Source of the DNA: Hexactinellida sp. DTS-2022
Taxonomy: Eukaryota > Porifera > Hexactinellida
DNA length: 64,000 nt
Assembly (NCBI GenBank): GCA_028753945.1
Contig: JAPNXP010000001.1
Location: forward strand, 16,544,501 to 16,608,500
Direction: 5' to 3'
How positions within the stretch are numbered: the stretch's first letter is position 1; each line of letters begins with the position of its first letter. Of the stretch, positions 19,000-30,206 are shown in pieces. The notes under the pieces are model-generated. The model saw nothing but the letters and a program-made list of their open reading frames with translations. It did not search any database and was not told where the DNA came from. The position numbers and the translations under genes were made by a program.

Positions 19000-21885
19000 A
19001 TGTTAGGTAGAATCTCTACGTTATTACTGCTTCTCTACCTCGTTTCCTATCTGCACTTATCTCCTGCAATACTGACTGACTGCTCAAATACTATTTTTCC
19101 AGATAACTCAGTTACAGTGTTCAACTCCCGTACATTCAATGAAATACAACCTGATAATACAACAGATAGTATTCCCATTCCCGGATGGACTACGTTTGAT
19201 CAAGATGAACAATCTTATCCAGTTATGGGAAGTAATCTTAATACTACAATAATGCTGGCAGTAACAACTCAGCAAGGAGATTGTAGTCCAGAGTATACTC
19301 TGTGTGTTAATACTGATTTATTTACACCGATACCAAATGCAGAGAGGAATTGGATATTGACCAGCTACTACGTAACAGAAGCTAACAACATAGAATTAAG
19401 AATACAGTGTACTTCGTTTAGTTCATTTAACATAGACTGTCGGTCTGCTATCAGAGCATACTACTACGAATCAGATGAGGACATAATGAATGTCTCCTCT
19501 CTCATTGGCCAGTTTACTCCAACTCAGGCATTTAATGGGACTGCTGGTGATGGATTCGTCTATTTTACATTCACAAAGAGTAAATCCGGATTTGTCGTTG
19601 GATTCCTTATCACTAATTATTGTATTCTTATAGATAACTTCTTGTTCTACTACTTCCAGTGTCCAACAGTTAATAACTCTCTATATTCTCTCAATGCTAC
19701 TCTTGCGCCTAACTCAACTCAAGAACCTACAATTGTTCCTGTCAATTGTCCGATCAGATCACAGCTGATGTCGCTATCATTTGGTAAGTGCTATGCCAAT
19801 GGCACCTGGTTCGTCCAAATAGACGGTCTGTCATGTGAGTGTGTGCCTGGAGCGTTCTTAGACAGTACTTCCTGTTCTCTATGTCCTACTGATAACTTCA
19901 AACAAGCATTTGGGAATAATGCCATGTGCATACCTTGTCCGACTAATAGCAACACTAACGGGAACCTAGGGGCACTAGAGTGTGTGTGCGATGTAGATTG
20001 GTTTCGCGGAGTAGGAGATAACGTGACTGAGTCCTGTGGGAGGAGTCCCTCAGCTGTACGGAACATACGGATAGTTAGACCTGATGTAGGTCCTGTTGTT
20101 ATGTGGGAGATGCCTGCTTTTCTGGGGAACAGGGGTATAGAGCTTCTATCTTACAGGGTTTCTTACTACCGAACAGTTGGCTCTGAGAATAGCTTTATGT
20201 ACTATACCACTGATACTCAGTACAACTTTGGTAATACTCTGGAGAGCAGCACTGAGTATGTAGTTGTAGTAACGTCACTTAATACAATCAACAATGTGTC
20301 AGGTGTGTTTAACGATGTCTCTATTTCTTTCGTATCCTCCTTCCCTGTTCTCACACTCTCTCAGTCTGATAGGTACTTAGTCTGGAAGTATACACTCTAT
20401 GCAGTGAATTCGTATCAGTTCCAGATAAGGTATAAAAATGTTACCACCGGTGTTATTGAGGTATTGAATGTGAATACAAGCACATGTAGCCTTCTCAGTG
20501 GGTATACGAGGGTGTGTAACGTGTCTATCTCTAACTTTGAACTAATATCTATATCACTACTGGATCCATCTGGAACCATATCCATGTCATACAGTACCAC
20601 TATGTCACTCAATTTATACTACATTATAGCAGGAGTGGGCGGATTTCTAATAATTGTTCTGTTGATACTGATATTTTGTTTTTGTTGTGTAATCTGCTGC
20701 TGTAGAGGTAGGAAGAGGTACGAACTAAAAAATAAGGAATCTGAATCGATTCCTCTCCACGCGCAGCTCTACCAGGACCCCAGTTTATATGAAGACCTCA
20801 ACAAGGCCGTGAGAGCTCTGGCTAAAGAGATAAATCCGGATGAGATAGTGAAGGAATCTATAGTAGGAGTAGGAGAGTTCGGAGATGTCTGGAAGGGGTA
20901 TCTCATTCGTCACGAACGGAAGATACCTGTGGCTTTAAAAATCCTTAAACCCGCTTCAACCGATAAAAACAAGGACGACTTCATCAAAGAAGCATCTGTT
21001 ATGGGACAGTTCAGTCACCCCAATGTTATATTCCTATACGGAGTCACGATACGGAAACCAATCATGATAGTCACTCCCTTCATGCAGAACGGGTCTCTGG
21101 ACAAGTACCTCATCAGTAATATGAATAATATCCCTTTCGATCAGCTGGTAGCTCTGTGCTACGGAGTGGCACGTGGAATGGTGTACCTTTCCCTCCTCGG
21201 GTTTGTGCACAGAGATTTAGCCGCAAGGAATATCCTCCTTGACAAGGATTTAACTCCGAAAATTTCCAACTTCGGATTGTCACGCGAGACGGAAGAGGAC
21301 TTCTACCGGGTGCAAACCGGTGGTAAGATTCCGGTGAGATGGACCGCCCCTGAAGCGATCCTCTACCGCAAGTTCAACACTGCTAGCGACATGTGGAGCT
21401 TCGGAATCCTTATGTGGGAAGTCATGTCATTCGGACAGACCCCGTATGGTGACACGGATAACTTCACCATTATGGATGAGCTGCAGAAAGGTTACCGTCT
21501 CCCAGCTCCCGACAGATGTCCCTCTGTGATCTACACCCTCATTCTCAGCTGCTGGAACAATGCGCCCGTGGAGAGACCTAGTTTCGCTGACATCCAGCAA
21601 TCTCTTTTACAGATCATAGACACCAACAGGTTACACCCCTCCGCCACGAACATTTATTCTGATTCACCGAATCCACTTAACCATGCCACTCTGGAGTCGT
21701 GGCTAACTTCCCTCAAACTTGAGAACTACGCTGTTAACTTCCGAGACAAAGGATACAGTCAGATAGCTTCTGTCTGGCGAATGTCTGAAGCTGAGTTATA
21801 CGATATCGGCATTATATTAGTAGAGCACAGGAACAAAATACTGTCCAGCATCCATCGTGCTAACAATCATCTATGCATAATTTAG
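19000..21885 (+). CDS. Eph-family receptor tyrosine kinase with Asn in the DFG position (961 aa)
   Basis: Domains in order (numbered from the Met at 19000): signal peptide 1-25; ephrin ligand-binding domain ~35-222 with the family pattern NWxLxS..., a C-x-AIRAYYYESD block and SGFVVGF...C; Cys-rich region ~245-345 with the Eph-like CxCDxxWFR and SPSAVRNI junction; two fibronectin-III-like segments ~350-535; one membrane helix ~540-569; juxtamembrane tyrosines Y591 and Y597 in LYQDPSLYEDL; kinase ~616-880; SAM ~897-955. Kinase motifs: glycine loop G623-x-G625-x-F-G628, lysine K647, HRDLAARN with D739 and N744, and activation segment with a Tyr and KIPVRWTAPEA. The DFG aspartate is Asn (SNFG, N757), which should weaken Mg binding. 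It is a cell-surface receptor presumed to bind ephrins. The whole coding region is one open frame, unlike the many exons of bilaterian Eph genes. An in-frame extension to 18880 is disfavoured because the signal peptide begins at 19000. Confidence 0.93.
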   Translation: MLGRISTLLLLLYLVSYLHLSPAILTDCSNTIFPDNSVTVFNSRTFNEIQPDNTTDSIPIPGWTTFDQDEQSYPVMGSNLNTTIMLAVTTQQGDCSPEYTLCVNTDLFTPIPNAERNWILTSYYVTEANNIELRIQCTSFSSFNIDCRSAIRAYYYESDEDIMNVSSLIGQFTPTQAFNGTAGDGFVYFTFTKSKSGFVVGFLITNYCILIDNFLFYYFQCPTVNNSLYSLNATLAPNSTQEPTIVPVNCPIRSQLMSLSFGKCYANGTWFVQIDGLSCECVPGAFLDSTSCSLCPTDNFKQAFGNNAMCIPCPTNSNTNGNLGALECVCDVDWFRGVGDNVTESCGRSPSAVRNIRIVRPDVGPVVMWEMPAFLGNRGIELLSYRVSYYRTVGSENSFMYYTTDTQYNFGNTLESSTEYVVVVTSLNTINNVSGVFNDVSISFVSSFPVLTLSQSDRYLVWKYTLYAVNSYQFQIRYKNVTTGVIEVLNVNTSTCSLLSGYTRVCNVSISNFELISISLLDPSGTISMSYSTTMSLNLYYIIAGVGGFLIIVLLILIFCFCCVICCCRGRKRYELKNKESESIPLHAQLYQDPSLYEDLNKAVRALAKEINPDEIVKESIVGVGEFGDVWKGYLIRHERKIPVALKILKPASTDKNKDDFIKEASVMGQFSHPNVIFLYGVTIRKPIMIVTPFMQNGSLDKYLISNMNNIPFDQLVALCYGVARGMVYLSLLGFVHRDLAARNILLDKDLTPKISNFGLSRETEEDFYRVQTGGKIPVRWTAPEAILYRKFNTASDMWSFGILMWEVMSFGQTPYGDTDNFTIMDELQKGYRLPAPDRCPSVIYTLILSCWNNAPVERPSFADIQQSLLQIIDTNRLHPSATNIYSDSPNPLNHATLESWLTSLKLENYAVNFRDKGYSQIASVWRMSEAELYDIGIILVEHRNKILSSIHRANNHLCII

Positions 21886-22128
21886 CTTGTTCCTGACTGG
21901 TATACTAGATTTTATTGTTGTTATCTAATGGACTAATTTATCTGATGTACATTTTGTATATTTTTTCTGTTCTTTTTTACATTGTTCTTCAATTATGTTT
22001 TTCCCCTTTACTCGGCTTCTCTTGGTCCTTTGTCCAGTTATTTAAATTTTACATGTTTCTAGATACATTAAACCCTACTACCAAAACAAATTTAAAGAAA
22101 GTCACCAGTACCTCAACCTATTCGAACA

Positions 22129-22134
22129 AATAAA
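22129..22134 (+). terminator. Candidate poly(A) signal of the Eph gene
   Basis: AATAAA about 245 bp after the stop; the nearest canonical hexamer downstream. Confidence 0.4.
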
Positions 22135-22430
22135 CAAAACACTAGCTTTTAATTTATAAGATTTCAATCTTACCCATTTTATGATTACCGAATTCGTTTT
22201 CACATACAAAATATAGAAATATAATACATTTATTCTGCATTTCCGACATACAGTTTTCCTCCTAAAGAGTTTCAGGCTTGAATATCCACTGGTCTGATAA
22301 CCCTGTTTGAAACTAATAACTCTTTAATACAATTGGTGCTTATTTCTATGACCTCAAATCCGAAAATCTAAATTTAAAATTTTTGTTTTCGGAATTGAAT
22401 TTGTTCTAATCAGGGTGGGTCCATAACCGT

Positions 22431-23290
22431 GGCCTACTTAATATACGGCCGTGTATGTCACGGAAAAGGCGAGAAAATGAAGATATTTTGCTAATATACT
22501 TAGTATATATTTTTCGAATATATAATGAGAATGAATATATAAACCAGCCATTGCCTACTTAATATACGGCTATATATGTCGCCGAGAAGGCCAGTTTTAA
22601 ATTTTAATTCTAGGATAAATTATGCCTCCTATTGTTGTTATTTGGGTTGTATATGGGGTAATCAACCATTGCGAGTCCATTGGAATCACTTTTGAGAATC
22701 TCAGATTTGTGGTTAAGCCATTTAGGCGCCATTTAATGATGACACCACAAATATACAAAAATATACAATTCGAGTCTAAAGAACTACAAGAAAATGAAAA
22801 TAATTTGCTAATATACTTAGAATACATTTCCTGAATATATTATGATAATTAATATATAAAAACCAGCAATTATATACTTTTTATGGACGAAAATAGTAGT
22901 TGTAATTCGGATAATACTTGTATTTTAGCATGTAGTTGCTTTATAAATTTAAATTTTTTTGGAATGTCGCCATTTTGTGATTTAGTAGCCTTTGGGGTAT
23001 GAAATATATCCCTATTTAGTATTTCTATTATAAAATTATTATATTTGAATTTTTTTTCTTTTACCAAAAATTGTTACCGTCATCATTAAATTGCGCTTAA
23101 ATAGCTTAACCACAAATCTGAGATTCTAAAAAGTGGTTCTAATGGACTCGCAATGGTTGATTACCCCATATACAATCCAGATAACAACAATAGGAGGCAT
23201 AGTTTATCCTAGAATTAAAATTAGAAACTGGCCTCTTTGTTTTATTGCCTTCTCGGCGACATAGGTATATAGCCGTATAATAAGTAGGCT
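22431..23290. repeat. ACGGCCGTATA family, clustered copies in both orientations
   Basis: GC-rich ends GGCCTACTTAATATACGGC occur at 22431 and 22553. The inverse CCGTATAATAAGTAGGC is at about 23267. Body blocks (CATTAAATGGCG, GGTTCCATTGGACTCG, GGCCTTCTCGG) lie between. This is head-on or nested insertion of the same element; the ORFs here (for example 22597-22834) are shadows of the repeat. Confidence 0.6.
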
Positions 23291-24110
23291 ATGATCCCAT
23301 GAACCAGCACTTAAACACGTTTTATGGACGAAAATAGTAAGTTGGAACTCGGTTACTACTTGTATTTTAGCATGTGGTTGCTTTATAATTTATGGAATGT
23401 CGCCATTTTGTGATTTAGTAGCTGTGAAATATATTCCTATTTAGTATTTCTATTATTAAAATTATTAGATAGTAGGAAGAAAATGAAATTTATGATATTT
23501 GAATTTTTTTTCATTTTACCCTAAATTGTTATCGTCACCATTAAATGGCGCCTAAACAGCTTAACCACAAATCTGAGATTTTGACAAGTGGTTCCATTCA
23601 GAGTGGATCTGGGTCGATGGGTCATGGGTCAGATGGGTCAGATGGGTCATGGGTCACGGCTCCGTGACCCATGACCCATGACCCATTTGGAATTTCAATG
23701 TATTCTTCAGTTAAAATACGAATCACTCATCATCATTATTATTATTATAGCATTGATGTGCATTGAAATACTAAACATGCCGTATTCGACATTGCAACAA
23801 GTAGGTTTGTTGAGGTAATTTTTACTGTTATTCTGTTATTCTGTTAATATTACATTATAGTATCTAGATATTTAAAATTGTGCGATGGATCAATGGGTCA
23901 CTCGATGGGTCATGGGTCAATGGGTCAATGGGTCATGGCCTCATGGGTCAGAAATGGGATGGGTCATGGGTCACCAATGTTGACCCATGGTCCACTCTGG
24001 TTCCATTGGACTCACAGTGACCCCATATACAATGCAAATTATGCCAATAGGAAGCATAGTTTAGCTTAGAATGAAATCTATAAACTGGCCTTCTATTTTT
24101 TTGGCCTTCT
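23291..24110 (+). repeat. ACGGCCGTATA family copy interrupted by a MITE
   Basis: The body matches 18160-18350. It breaks inside GTGGTTCCATT at 23598 and resumes at 24000, because a 401-bp MITE was inserted. Confidence 0.65.
23599..23999. mobile_element. hAT-like MITE with 8-bp duplication GTTCCATT
   Basis: The ends are CAGAGTGGA and TCCACTCTG. GTTCCATT at 23591-23598 is repeated at 24000-24007, and the uninterrupted site is visible in the sister repeat near 18240. The interior carries two minisatellite blocks of TGGGTCATGGGTCA units, and a middle part related to 2335-2480. Confidence 0.85.
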
Positions 24111-24316
24111 CGGTGACTTAGAAAAACACTGTTTAGGCCACTGTTTGTTGGAATCTTGTTTCAGCTCCACCGCCCGCGTCAGATTTCACTCCCGCACGAA
24201 TATTGTCATTATTGTCATTATTTCCATTATTACACCTTCATTTCTAGTAACATTTCAAGTTCTTTTTTAAATTGTAGGACACTCTAAAATAGCCATAATT
24301 AGCTAGTACCTATAAC

Positions 24317-24464
24317 CAGTGGCGGCGCTAGCCAGCCGCCACTGGTGGGGCACAATTACGTCACAGGTGGGGCACAGGTGGAGCACTTACATTAATGAGG
24401 TGGGGCACACTTAAATTCAGGTGGGGCACAGGCCCCACCTGGCCCCAACCTCGCGCCGCCTCTG
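24317..24464. mobile_element. hAT-like MITE, TIR CAGTGGCGGCGC, duplication CCTATAAC
   Basis: It begins CAGTGGCGGCGC and ends GCGCCGCCTCTG. CCTATAAC flanks both sides (24309-24316 and 24465-24472). The interior repeats GGTGGGGCACA. The ORF crossing it is an artefact. Confidence 0.85.
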
Positions 24465-24472
24465 CCTATAAC

Positions 24473-25290
24473 AAGCATTATTACCCAACGATTGCATATT
24501 TTATCAATAAGCACTCACAAATTAGAATATTTGCTATATATTTGTCGTCATCAAATAATGAGATAATGATAATGAGATGCCGCCCACCCGCATCCTCTGA
24601 TAGACTTCGTGTGGAGCTGAAACAATATTGTCGTTAACATTGGCCTTATCTTATTTCAAGCTAGAGTGAACCCTGGATCAATGTTGTTGACCCATGACCC
24701 ATCAAGTGACCCATTGACACATCACACATTGACAATTCAAATAATGTACAATAATCGATTGGTTGTGAAAGAAGTAAATTGATGGAAGCCAAAAGGGATT
24801 AAACAGTATGCAATAATTCCTAAATTTGTTGATTTAGCTAATTAATTAATTAAAAACCCCTCACAGACGGGATGGGAGTGTGCTTCTTCTGGTTGATTTT
24901 CAAACCTTGAATAGTTTGCATTGTAAATACAAGGAAGGATTTAAATAGAATTCAAATTCCATTTCATCTTAGTTTAATATAATTTAATTAATTAATTTTT
25001 GAATTATTAAGACTTCCAAATAAGATTCGTCTTAAATTAATTAATTAAAGTAAGATTAATGATTAGAAATAGAAATAGGAATTTACGGAGTATTTACGTT
25101 ACTATGTTACAGTTTATGAACGTACCTGGTGTATCCCCGTGCACACTGGTGTACCCGCGTGCACATCAGGACTTTCTTCTGGTGTGCACGCGGATTAACC
25201 ACAGGACTTTCCATAAACTGCAACAACTATATTTTGAATCATTAACACTGTAAAATGTTTCAAGTGTTTCGGCTGATTTATGTAAAGAAT
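24473..25290. other. Gene-free stretch
   Basis: It contains a short TGACCCAT run (24685-24735), an AATTAATTAATT-rich patch (24835-25050), and an imperfect inverted segment around GTGCACACTGGTGTACCCG (25130-25200). No gene is seen. Confidence 0.45.
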
Positions 25291-26010
25291 CTATCTATCT
25301 ATTTATAAAAAGAGGAATTGTTGTGTCTTTGTTTGTTTGTTTGTTTGTCCAGAATTAATTGGAAAGACTACGAGTGCCAGAAAGCTGAAAATTTGTATAC
25401 AGGGGTAATTTTATACTGCGACAACGATCTATTGGTTTTTGAAGAGAAATATTCACATTTGAAGGTGACAAAATATGTTAGCCAATTAAATTCGAGGGTT
25501 TGTTAGTATGGATTAGCAGATTTCATCAATTAGTATAAATAGATTGTGCATAATAGAAATATTTTCTGAGGCTCCAATTTGATTGATTGAAAATAAATTC
25601 ATTTAACCAATCAATCATTTGTCTATTCTATTGCCTGTTTTTCTTTTAGTATTATTTTGATTCGAGCTTTCTTATCGTGCAACTGAAATTTATTGAGCTA
25701 TTAAAACTCATTATTAATGTGATTGCTTTTGGGGAGGGAAAGGCCGCGATCGGCCGTTAATTGTATCGCGTAGTGCCTTACACGAATGAACAAAAGTCGC
25801 GAAGCGACTTTTGTGAGAGAGTGATCCGTCGCGAAGCGACCGAGACCGAAGGGCTCGTATATAAAAAGAGCAATTGTTGTGTGTTTGTTTGTTTGTGTGT
25901 GTGTGTGTTTGTCCAGAATTAATTGGAAAGACTACGAGTCCCAGAAAGCTGAAAATTTGTATACAGGGGTAACTTTGTACTGCGACAACGATCTATTGGT
26001 TTTTGAAACA
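25290..26010. repeat. Two copies of the GTTTGTTTGTCCAGAATTAATTGG repeat
   Basis: Segments at 25310-25440 and 25862-26005 are near-identical (GTTTGTTTGTCCAG, GAAAGACTACGAG, AATTTGTATACAGGGGTAA, TGCGACAACGATCTATTGG). The second is preceded by a palindromic GTCGCGAAGCGAC and GACCGAAGGGCTCGTA block. Related pieces lie at 11545, 26620, 27640 and 61085. Type unknown. Confidence 0.55.
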
Positions 26011-26574
26011 AAATAACGGGATTATTACGTCACAGTTGCGAAAAACAGATATTTTGTACTAGCTTCCCAATTTTCTCCGATTTGTAGAAAATTCAAAGCA
26101 TTAGACGTACACTAAATTTATACACCTGATAGCAGTTGACGAATTCCCATTTTTCTTCTGATTGTGACACAGTTAATTAATTAGTCCCTACACTAATCAA
26201 CCATAAATAGTGTATCGTACCAACACAGGTATAGCAAAGTGCAAGTGTTAATTCCGAAATTGCAGATTTGAATAATCCAGTTTGGCTTCTATCAGTTTAT
26301 TGGTGATTGATGTATTATTTGGTTACGTCAATCACATAAGCATGCATAATATTAGTATCAAAGTAATTCAACTATTTACTATACATACCTATATCTTCTG
26401 CATAATAAATTACAAATTGATGATGCAAGCGAATTAAATTATAATCAAACAATTTTCTATAATAATTAATTAATTTGTTGACATACTTGGTTCCCATATA
26501 GCAGCATACTGAATTGAATACGTGTAATTTTATAAGTCACAGGTTTAACTTATTTAAGAGTGATATTTTAGGAG

Positions 26575-26755
26575 AATAAGGCCGCGAAGCGGCCGTTAAT
26601 TAATTGTGTTGCGTAGTGTCTAATACGAACAAACAAAAGTCGCGAAGCGACCGAGACCGAAGGGCTCGTATTATTAAATCTCGATTGTTGTGTGTGTGTT
26701 TGTTTGTTTGTGTGTTTGTTTGTCCGGATTGTATTAAAGTGATGGGGGGAAATGT
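26575..26755. repeat. GACCGAAGGGCTCGTA repeat
   Basis: GGCCGCGAAGCGGCC palindrome, then AAGTCGCGAAGCGACC, GACCGAAGGGCTCGTA, and a GTTTGTTTG tract; a relative of the 25740-26000 copy. Confidence 0.5.
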
Positions 26756-26762
26756 TATAATT

Positions 26763-27600
26763 GGTAAACAAGTATGCTGAACACGAATTTCGCATTAATA
26801 AATTTCTAATATGAATATTTGTTGTTGTTTACACAAAAGGTAAACAAATTAATTAAAATTCAAAATCAAACCAGAAGTTAGCATTCAACGGGTATTATAG
26901 GTAAACAAGTATGCTGATTTCGAATTTCGCATTCATAAATTTCTAATATGAATATTTGTTGTTGTTGTTTACACAAAATAGGTAAACAAATTAATTAAAT
27001 TCAAAATCAACCTAGAAGTTAACTTTCAACGGGTATTATAGGTAAACAAAGTATGCTGAACAAGAATTTCGCATTTACAAATTTCTAATATGAATATTTG
27101 TTGTTGTTGTTTACACAAAATAGGTAAACAAATTAATGAAATTCAAAATCAACCTAGAAGTTAGCTTTCAACGGGTATTATAGGTAAACAAGTATGCTGA
27201 TTTCGAATTTCGCATTCATAAATTTCTAATATGAATATTTGTTGTTGTTGTTTACACAAAATAGGTAAACAAATTAATTAAATTCAAAATCAACCTAGAA
27301 GTTAACTTTCAACGGGTATTATAGGTAAACAAAGTATGCTGAACAAGAATTTCGCATTTACAAATTTCTAATATGAATATTTGTTGTTGTTGTTTACACA
27401 AAATAGGTAAACAAATTAATGAAATTCAAAATCAACCTAGAAGTTAGCTTTCAACGGGTATTATTATATTATAGGTATTATAGGTAAACAAGTGTGCTGA
27501 ACACGAATCTCGCATTAATAAAATTCTAATATGAGTATTTGTTGTTGTTGTTGTTGTTTACACAAATAGGTAAACAAATTAATGAAAATTCAAAATCATA
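26763..27600 (+). repeat. Tandem array of six ~141-bp units with a 282-bp higher-order period
   Basis: Units start GGTAAACAAGTATGCTGA at 26763, 26900, 27041, 27183, 27324 and 27483. Units 2 and 4 share GATTTCGAATTTCGCATTCA, units 3 and 5 share GAACAAGAATTTCGCATTTA, so a dimer was duplicated. Each has a (TTG)n tract and ends CAACGGGTATTATA. Single copies are dispersed elsewhere (for example 18485-18575). Confidence 0.9.
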
Positions 27601-27639
27601 ACGTCCCTTTCTACCATTTCCATGGCAGAAAGTGTGAGG

Positions 27640-27725
27640 AGTAAGGCCGCACAGCGGCCGTTAACTTGAGGTGCGTAGCACCGATCTGTCGCAAAGCGAC
27701 CGAGACCGAAGAGCTCGTACCCTTA
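27640..27725. repeat. GACCGAAGAGCTCGTA repeat, short copy
   Basis: GGCCGCACAGCGGCCG followed by GTCGCAAAGCGACC and GACCGAAGAGCTCGTA, as in 25740-25860. Confidence 0.5.
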
Positions 27726-28948
27726 GAAAATGCAAACTCATCAACCAAAGGGGGCATGTGGTGAAAAAGTTTCCCCTGTGCTAGACAGACTAAATACAAA
27801 TAACTGATTGGATGTATGTATTTACTCCCAACCGGTAATTTACAGTCTCCCTTTGGCATTCTATAATGTACACTTAGCAATTGATAGAGACACTGAATAA
27901 TTTTGTACGAATTGAATGGTAGCTGCTAATCCATACTGTGACAACCCTGAAATTTAATTGACTAAAGGTTTTGTTACCTTTTGAGAGGGAAGATGTGAAG
28001 ATTTTTCTAGATATTTAAAGTTGTTCCTAGGCACAGTATTTCAAATCTCCTGCCAAAGTCTGTAGCTCTTACCAGTTCCTCAATCAATCCTGGACAAACA
28101 AACAAAGAAATCTTTGTGGTTTAATATATAAGATATGTCGGTGGAAATGTTATGTAATGTTTTCAAGGTGAAGGAAGAGCAATCAATACTATGTAACAGT
28201 CCATCGTTTTGCATTACAAAATGGTCCAAAAGGCGTGTCCCAAATTTTCTGAATTTTCTAATTTTTATCAATTTTTGTGTTACGTATTGTTGAATTGTAT
28301 TTTTAGAAAGGTTGGCAGTTCAGAGGATAGGTTATTGAAATAAATTTATAATTATATAATATTATTTTAATTAATACTTTGATTGTAGTTTCAGGAAATT
28401 TTAATATCAAACCAAAAAGTTATTTTCCCTCACTGTATAATAGACTACTACGTATTCGTTAAACTTAAATACGTACACGTATATATATTCTCCTGATTTA
28501 CTACATCTGGTGTAAATGTTTATTTTACCTATTGATCATAGTAAATCCTTATTTCGAGATGCATAATACAGTGGCAGACTTTATAATAGGATATTTTAGC
28601 AAATCAGTTCATTGGAAATGTGAAATGCTGAAGTAATCTGATTCTCTTGAACTTACACTGAATATTATTCTGATCAATCTAATATTGGTCAACATAGTTC
28701 AGTTGTGTTAATAATAATTTATTTCTACGCATTTGTGCTAAAATATATCTTCTCAAAGTTAAGGAACAACTAGCATTGAAAAGGATAATTCTTACATGTA
28801 CTCAGAAATAAAATTTAATTCGCAATCACTTGGTCTATTCTTAAGACTTATATTGTATCAATTGCTTGTTCTTTCTTCTGATTTTTTAATACTTTCTACG
28901 CCCAAGGCTGGATTAGGTTAGTAGTGAGTCTGTAGTAGCTGTAGTAGT
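27726..28948. other. Gene-free stretch
   Basis: No convincing gene or repeat. The ORFs in 27611-28271 lack protein-like features. Confidence 0.4.
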
Positions 28949-29666
28949 AGGGTTTTACACGCCTTAATTCTTTTACTCGCCATAAGCCTTGTTTTTTTTT
29001 TTTTTAAGAAAAAATAGTATGGCGGGTATGATAAATGAAAAAAGCGAAATATAAAAATTAAGGCGAGTAAAATTATTCATTGGGTGCCAGAAAAAAAATT
29101 AAGGCTAGTAAATAAATTTATTAGATTCGAAAAAATTAAGGCGTGTAAAACTTAAGGAAAGTAAATTAAGGCGTGTAAATATTTAGTGAACAATAGATAT
29201 TCGAAACAAGTGCTTTTTGAAAGTCAAAATTAATTAACCCAATTAGTGGCAAAGGTGTAATATTTTATTAAAAATCTCTAATAAGGAAAAAGCTAATAAT
29301 GGTGTTTTACATATAGTAAACAGTAATTGTGCAAAGTATAATTTGAAAAATTGTGGCTAATCAACATTTATTCATACTTAAATGGATTAAAGGTTGTTAT
29401 ATGATGAGTAAAGCAATTGGGCTATGACTGAAAAAAAAGTAAGGCGAGTAAACCAATTGGGGTATGACCGAAAAAAAATAAGGCGAGTAAACCAATTGGG
29501 GTAGGATCGAAAAAAAACTAAGGCGAGTAAACCTAGAGGAGTAATTCTGAAAAAAAAATAAGGCTAGTAAATCAATTGGAGCTCGGACGAAAAAAAAAAA
29601 TGGCGAGTAGATATGAATGACCAAAATTAAGGCGCCTTAATTTTTACACTCATTTTTTAGAACCCT
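28949..29666. mobile_element. Repeat-filled MITE with AAGGCGAGTAAA tandem units
   Basis: The left end GGGTTTTACACGCCTTAATT is roughly the inverse of the right end (GGCGCCTTAATTTTTACACTC...ACCCTG). Inside, a ~40-bp unit (poly-A, AAGGCGAGTAAACCAATTGGGG) repeats about five times from 29441 to 29610. The Phe-rich reverse ORF is a shadow of the poly-A tracts. Confidence 0.55.
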
Positions 29667-30044
29667 GAGCTGTACTACTAATGATTGGAAATGGATTCAA
29701 ATATTAGAGACCAGTTAACTGATCTGTGAGATATTAGCTGTATAATTGGGTATCCTTGTATAATGGAGTTATTTGCATTTGTTAGAATCCAATAGTTTTA
29801 TATCCAATTTCTCGTAGTCCATGTGAAATATTCAGTGATGGTATCAGGGTGTTATCCAGGCGTGCTGTGCGCGCCTAAAGGAGCGTAATTTGGCAGGATT
29901 TTTATCTAGGCATACAAAAATCGATTCTAGGCCTACAATATCGAGAGATGCTCCCATGGACTGAATATAAGATTACTAATCTATGCGTACAAAATGAAAA
30001 CTGAACGAGCTCTAACAAATCTAGGAGAGGGTAATATTTCCTGG

Positions 30045-30206
30045 ATGAAAGCCTGGATAGTATTGTTAATAGTATCTGCTTGTACTGTGATGCAGATTCG
30101 CGATATCGACGTAAACGAGTTTGCATCAGTTGGTAGGTGTATACGCGATTACGCCTGTGAGAACGCGGTTGATTATTACCTTGAAACATGTGATTATCAA
30201 AAATAA
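30045..30206 (+). CDS. Possible small secreted peptide (53 aa)
   Basis: From the Met at 30045 the ORF gives a signal-peptide-like start (MKAWIVLLIVSACTVM). A short mature part follows with Cys in the spacing RC-x6-C-x10-C, ending ETCDYQK. An in-frame Met 17 codons upstream is less likely. The overlapping 155-codon reverse ORF has no recognisable features. No family is recognised; it could be one exon of a longer gene, or chance. Confidence 0.25.
   Translation: MKAWIVLLIVSACTVMQIRDIDVNEFASVGRCIRDYACENAVDYYLETCDYQK

Noticed and set aside
26763-27600. CRISPR-like array
   Set aside because: Units are ~141 bp with no short repeat/unique spacer alternation, and the genome is eukaryotic.
29397-29624. 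Phe-rich 75-codon minus-strand ORF
   Set aside because: Produced by poly-A tracts of the ~40-bp tandem units.
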